DNA from: Saprospiraceae bacterium
GTDB taxonomy: Bacteria > Bacteroidota > Bacteroidia > Chitinophagales > Saprospiraceae
Assembly (NCBI GenBank): GCA_029262975.1
Contig: JAJCYJ010000229.1
Location: 1-6,398, forward strand
Reading direction: 5' to 3'
DNA length: 6,398 nt
Shown here: positions 4,421 to 6,398 of the stretch, in pieces
Numbering within the stretch: the first letter of the stretch is position 1
Layout of the letters: each line of letters begins with the position of its first letter
Program-made: the position numbers and the translations under genes
Notes under the pieces: generated by a model
What the model was told of the DNA's origin: nothing
What the model saw: only the letters and a program-made list of their open reading frames with translations
The model's database searches: none

Positions 4421-6398
4421 ATGGAGTTGAAAAATTCAGCTGGTTTAAAAAAATCTATCTTCTTATTGTTTGGCTTTCTTCTTATAGGAGCCTTCTCGGG
4501 ATTTGGACAGAACACATCAAATCATGGGAATAAATTTGAACAAATTGATCCCTTATTACCCAGTCCTAATGAATATCGCAGCATGGATGGTTCACCCGGC
4601 CCCCAATATTGGCAGCAGCGGTGTGACTACAAGATAGACTGCACATTGGATGTAAATCTTCGTCGCCTGACAGGAAAAGAGACAATTACATATACTAACA
4701 ATTCACCCAATACCTTGCGCTATTTATGGCTACAGTTGGATGAAAATCAACATTCTACCAATAATAGCAATCAGTACTTTGACCCAAGCTCGATAAACGA
4801 CATTATGTCAGAAAATGACCTGCGAAGCCTGGAACCCGCAAGAGAAGTATCTGAATATGGTGTCAATATTGAAGAAGTATCGGATGCATCCGGTAATGCC
4901 TTGGACTATATGATCAATCAAACCTTGATGCGTATAATCCTCCCTGAGCCTCTTAAGAAAGGAGAGCAGTTTGTGTTTAATATAAAATGGTACTACAATA
5001 TTGTAGATCGGATCGCTTTGATGGAATTAAATAAGGATTTCGCCAACTATCCGCGTGGCGGGTATGAACATTTTCCAAAAGATGGTAATGACTTGTATAC
5101 GATAACACAATGGTATCCACGTCTTTGTGCTTATACCGATGCACGGGGCTGGCAAACAAATCAATTTACAGGACAGGCAGAGTTTGCGCTTACTTTTGGT
5201 GACTTCACAGTGCAAATGACATTGCCTGCAGATTTTGTCGTTGGAGCCACCGGAGTATGTCAAAATTATGATCAAGTGCTTTCTGATGCTGAACTGGCAC
5301 GTTGGAATGAAGCTCAAAATACGGTTGAACCTATAGAAATTGTCACACTGGGAGAAGCTGTACGCAATGAATCTGCGACAAAATCAACGGCCTCTAAGAC
5401 ATGGATCTATATAGCAGAAAATGTCCGTGATTTTGCCTGGACGGCGAGCCGAAAATTTATCTGGGACGCGATGCCACATATCACCTCCGAAGGAAAAAAG
5501 GTAATGTGTATGAGTTATTATGGCAAAGAGGCTTATCCTATTTACAGGAGATATTCGTCAAAAGCCGTTAAGCAAACCCTCGTCACTTATTCTAAATACA
5601 GTATTCCATATCCATATCCCACTGCTATCTCCGTAGAAGCAGCAAACGGGATGGAATATCCAATGATTTGTTTTAACCCTGGAAGAGCAGAGGAAGACGG
5701 TACTTATAGTGAGGGTGCAAAAAATTCGGCCATATCAGTGATCATTCACGAAGTCGGGCACAACTATTTTCCGATGATTATAAATAGCGACGAACGACAA
5801 TGGACCTGGATGGACGAAGGACTGAATAGTTTTGTTCAATACCTCGCAGAAGCAGAATTTGATAATAATTATGACCATGGTTTTGGGCCTACATCTACTA
5901 TCACAGACTATATGAGACTACCAAAAGAACACCTTGAACCCATCATGACTAATGGTGAGAACCTGGTGGATTTTGGCAGTAATGGTTATACCAAACCTGC
6001 CGCTGGATTGAATATGTTACGGGAGACGATTATGGGAAGAGAATTGTTTGACTTTGCTTTTAAAGAATATTGTAGACGTTGGGCTTTTAAATCTCCAACT
6101 CCTGCTGATTTTTTTAGAAGCATGGAAGATGCCAGCGGTATGGATCTCGATTGGTTTTGGCGGGGATGGTTTTATAGCATTGATGCCACAGATATTTCTT
6201 TGGACAGTATTAAATGGTATAAGGTAGATTTAGAAAGTGATCCCGAAGCATTTACCGATACATTCACGCTAAATATTGATAAGCCTTTTGACGATATATC
6301 CAAGATCAGGAATAAAGAATCCGGCATGGAGTTTACCGTTGATAAAGACCCTGAATTACAAGACTTTTATACTTACTATGAACCATGGAATACCAGTG
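4421..6398 (+). CDS. Secreted M1-family zinc metallopeptidase, 3' partial
   Basis: The frame opens with ATG at 4421 and stays open for 659 codons to the right edge. Residues 1-30 form a signal peptide (KKSIFLLFGFLLIGAF, ending SGFGQ). The N-terminal beta-domain follows, with QWYPRLCAYTDARGWQ and a later LPADFVVGATG typical of this family. The substrate-anchoring motif reads GMEYP (410-414), where classical aminopeptidases have GxMEN. The zinc site is HEVGH (443-447) with the third ligand Glu466 exactly 18 residues after His447, in WMDEGLNSF; Glu444 is the general base. Tyr523 in GYTKPAAGLNML fits the transition-state tyrosine. Known M1 enzymes remove N-terminal residues from peptides; here it is probably periplasmic or secreted, recycling peptides. 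The missing C-terminus could hold further domains or a sorting signal. It is divergent from the cohesin-like gene, and the upstream spacer shows only a weak TACCTTTC promoter-like element near 4379. Confidence 0.93.
   Translation, partial: MELKNSAGLKKSIFLLFGFLLIGAFSGFGQNTSNHGNKFEQIDPLLPSPNEYRSMDGSPGPQYWQQRCDYKIDCTLDVNLRRLTGKETITYTNNSPNTLRYLWLQLDENQHSTNNSNQYFDPSSINDIMSENDLRSLEPAREVSEYGVNIEEVSDASGNALDYMINQTLMRIILPEPLKKGEQFVFNIKWYYNIVDRIALMELNKDFANYPRGGYEHFPKDGNDLYTITQWYPRLCAYTDARGWQTNQFTGQAEFALTFGDFTVQMTLPADFVVGATGVCQNYDQVLSDAELARWNEAQNTVEPIEIVTLGEAVRNESATKSTASKTWIYIAENVRDFAWTASRKFIWDAMPHITSEGKKVMCMSYYGKEAYPIYRRYSSKAVKQTLVTYSKYSIPYPYPTAISVEAANGMEYPMICFNPGRAEEDGTYSEGAKNSAISVIIHEVGHNYFPMIINSDERQWTWMDEGLNSFVQYLAEAEFDNNYDHGFGPTSTITDYMRLPKEHLEPIMTNGENLVDFGSNGYTKPAAGLNMLRETIMGRELFDFAFKEYCRRWAFKSPTPADFFRSMEDASGMDLDWFWRGWFYSIDATDISLDSIKWYKVDLESDPEAFTDTFTLNIDKPFDDISKIRNKESGMEFTVDKDPELQDFYTYYEPWNTS

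Noticed and set aside
4977..5317. Two minus-strand ORFs (4977-5159 and 5027-5317)
   Set aside because: Both are antisense to conserved M1 peptidase sequence, including the QWYPR region, and overlap each other.

Overview
The window looks like chromosomal DNA of a marine or sludge-type Bacteroidota, most likely from the Saprospiria (Saprospiraceae/Lewinellaceae/Haliscomenobacter group). The grounds are moderately AT-rich DNA with long spacers, an FG-GAP/VCBS-repeat surface protein, a cohesin-like protein with a VPTLSEW (IPTL-CTERM type) C-terminal sorting signal, and an M1 peptidase of the bacteroidetal secreted type. This placement is inference from protein style; there is no rRNA or other marker gene.

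Layout: (1) 1 to about 938, minus strand: the N-terminal part of a secreted FG-GAP-like repeat protein that runs off the left edge. Its repeats have an exact 168-bp (56-residue) period. Its natural-looking ATG is one base out of frame with the repeat domain. (2) About 939-1557: a spacer of roughly 600 bp with no convincing gene. It holds a 56-bp imperfect direct repeat (copies at 1116 and 1522), a 16-bp perfect palindrome and two overlapping, mutually exclusive inverted repeats. (3) 1639-1938, plus strand: a short single-domain cupin whose upstream in-frame extension is interrupted by a TAA, so it may be 5'-truncated. (4) 1975-3348, minus strand, convergent with the cupin: a membrane-anchored glycoside hydrolase resembling GH113 beta-mannanases, with both catalytic glutamates visible. 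(5) 3469-4143, minus strand: a small cohesin-like, IPTL-CTERM protein with a TTG start. A doubtful 88-residue frame (4140-4406) abuts it upstream. (6) 4421-6398, plus strand: a secreted M1-family zinc metallopeptidase with a complete HEXXH-(18)-E site, open at the right edge.

How the genes work together: four of the five main products (FG-GAP protein, GH113-like enzyme, cohesin-like protein, M1 peptidase) are predicted to be exported or membrane-anchored, so the stretch is biased to the cell surface and periplasm: polymer cleavage, peptide trimming and surface display or adhesion. They do not form one operon. Strands alternate and the spacers are wide. Only the GH113-like gene and the cohesin-like gene are co-directional neighbours, 120 bp apart. 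I see no CRISPR array, phage gene, transposase or RNA gene. I did not find a convincing new multi-gene system. The most unusual part is the repeat-bounded, structure-rich spacer between the FG-GAP gene and the cupin gene, together with apparent 5' damage to both genes that flank it.
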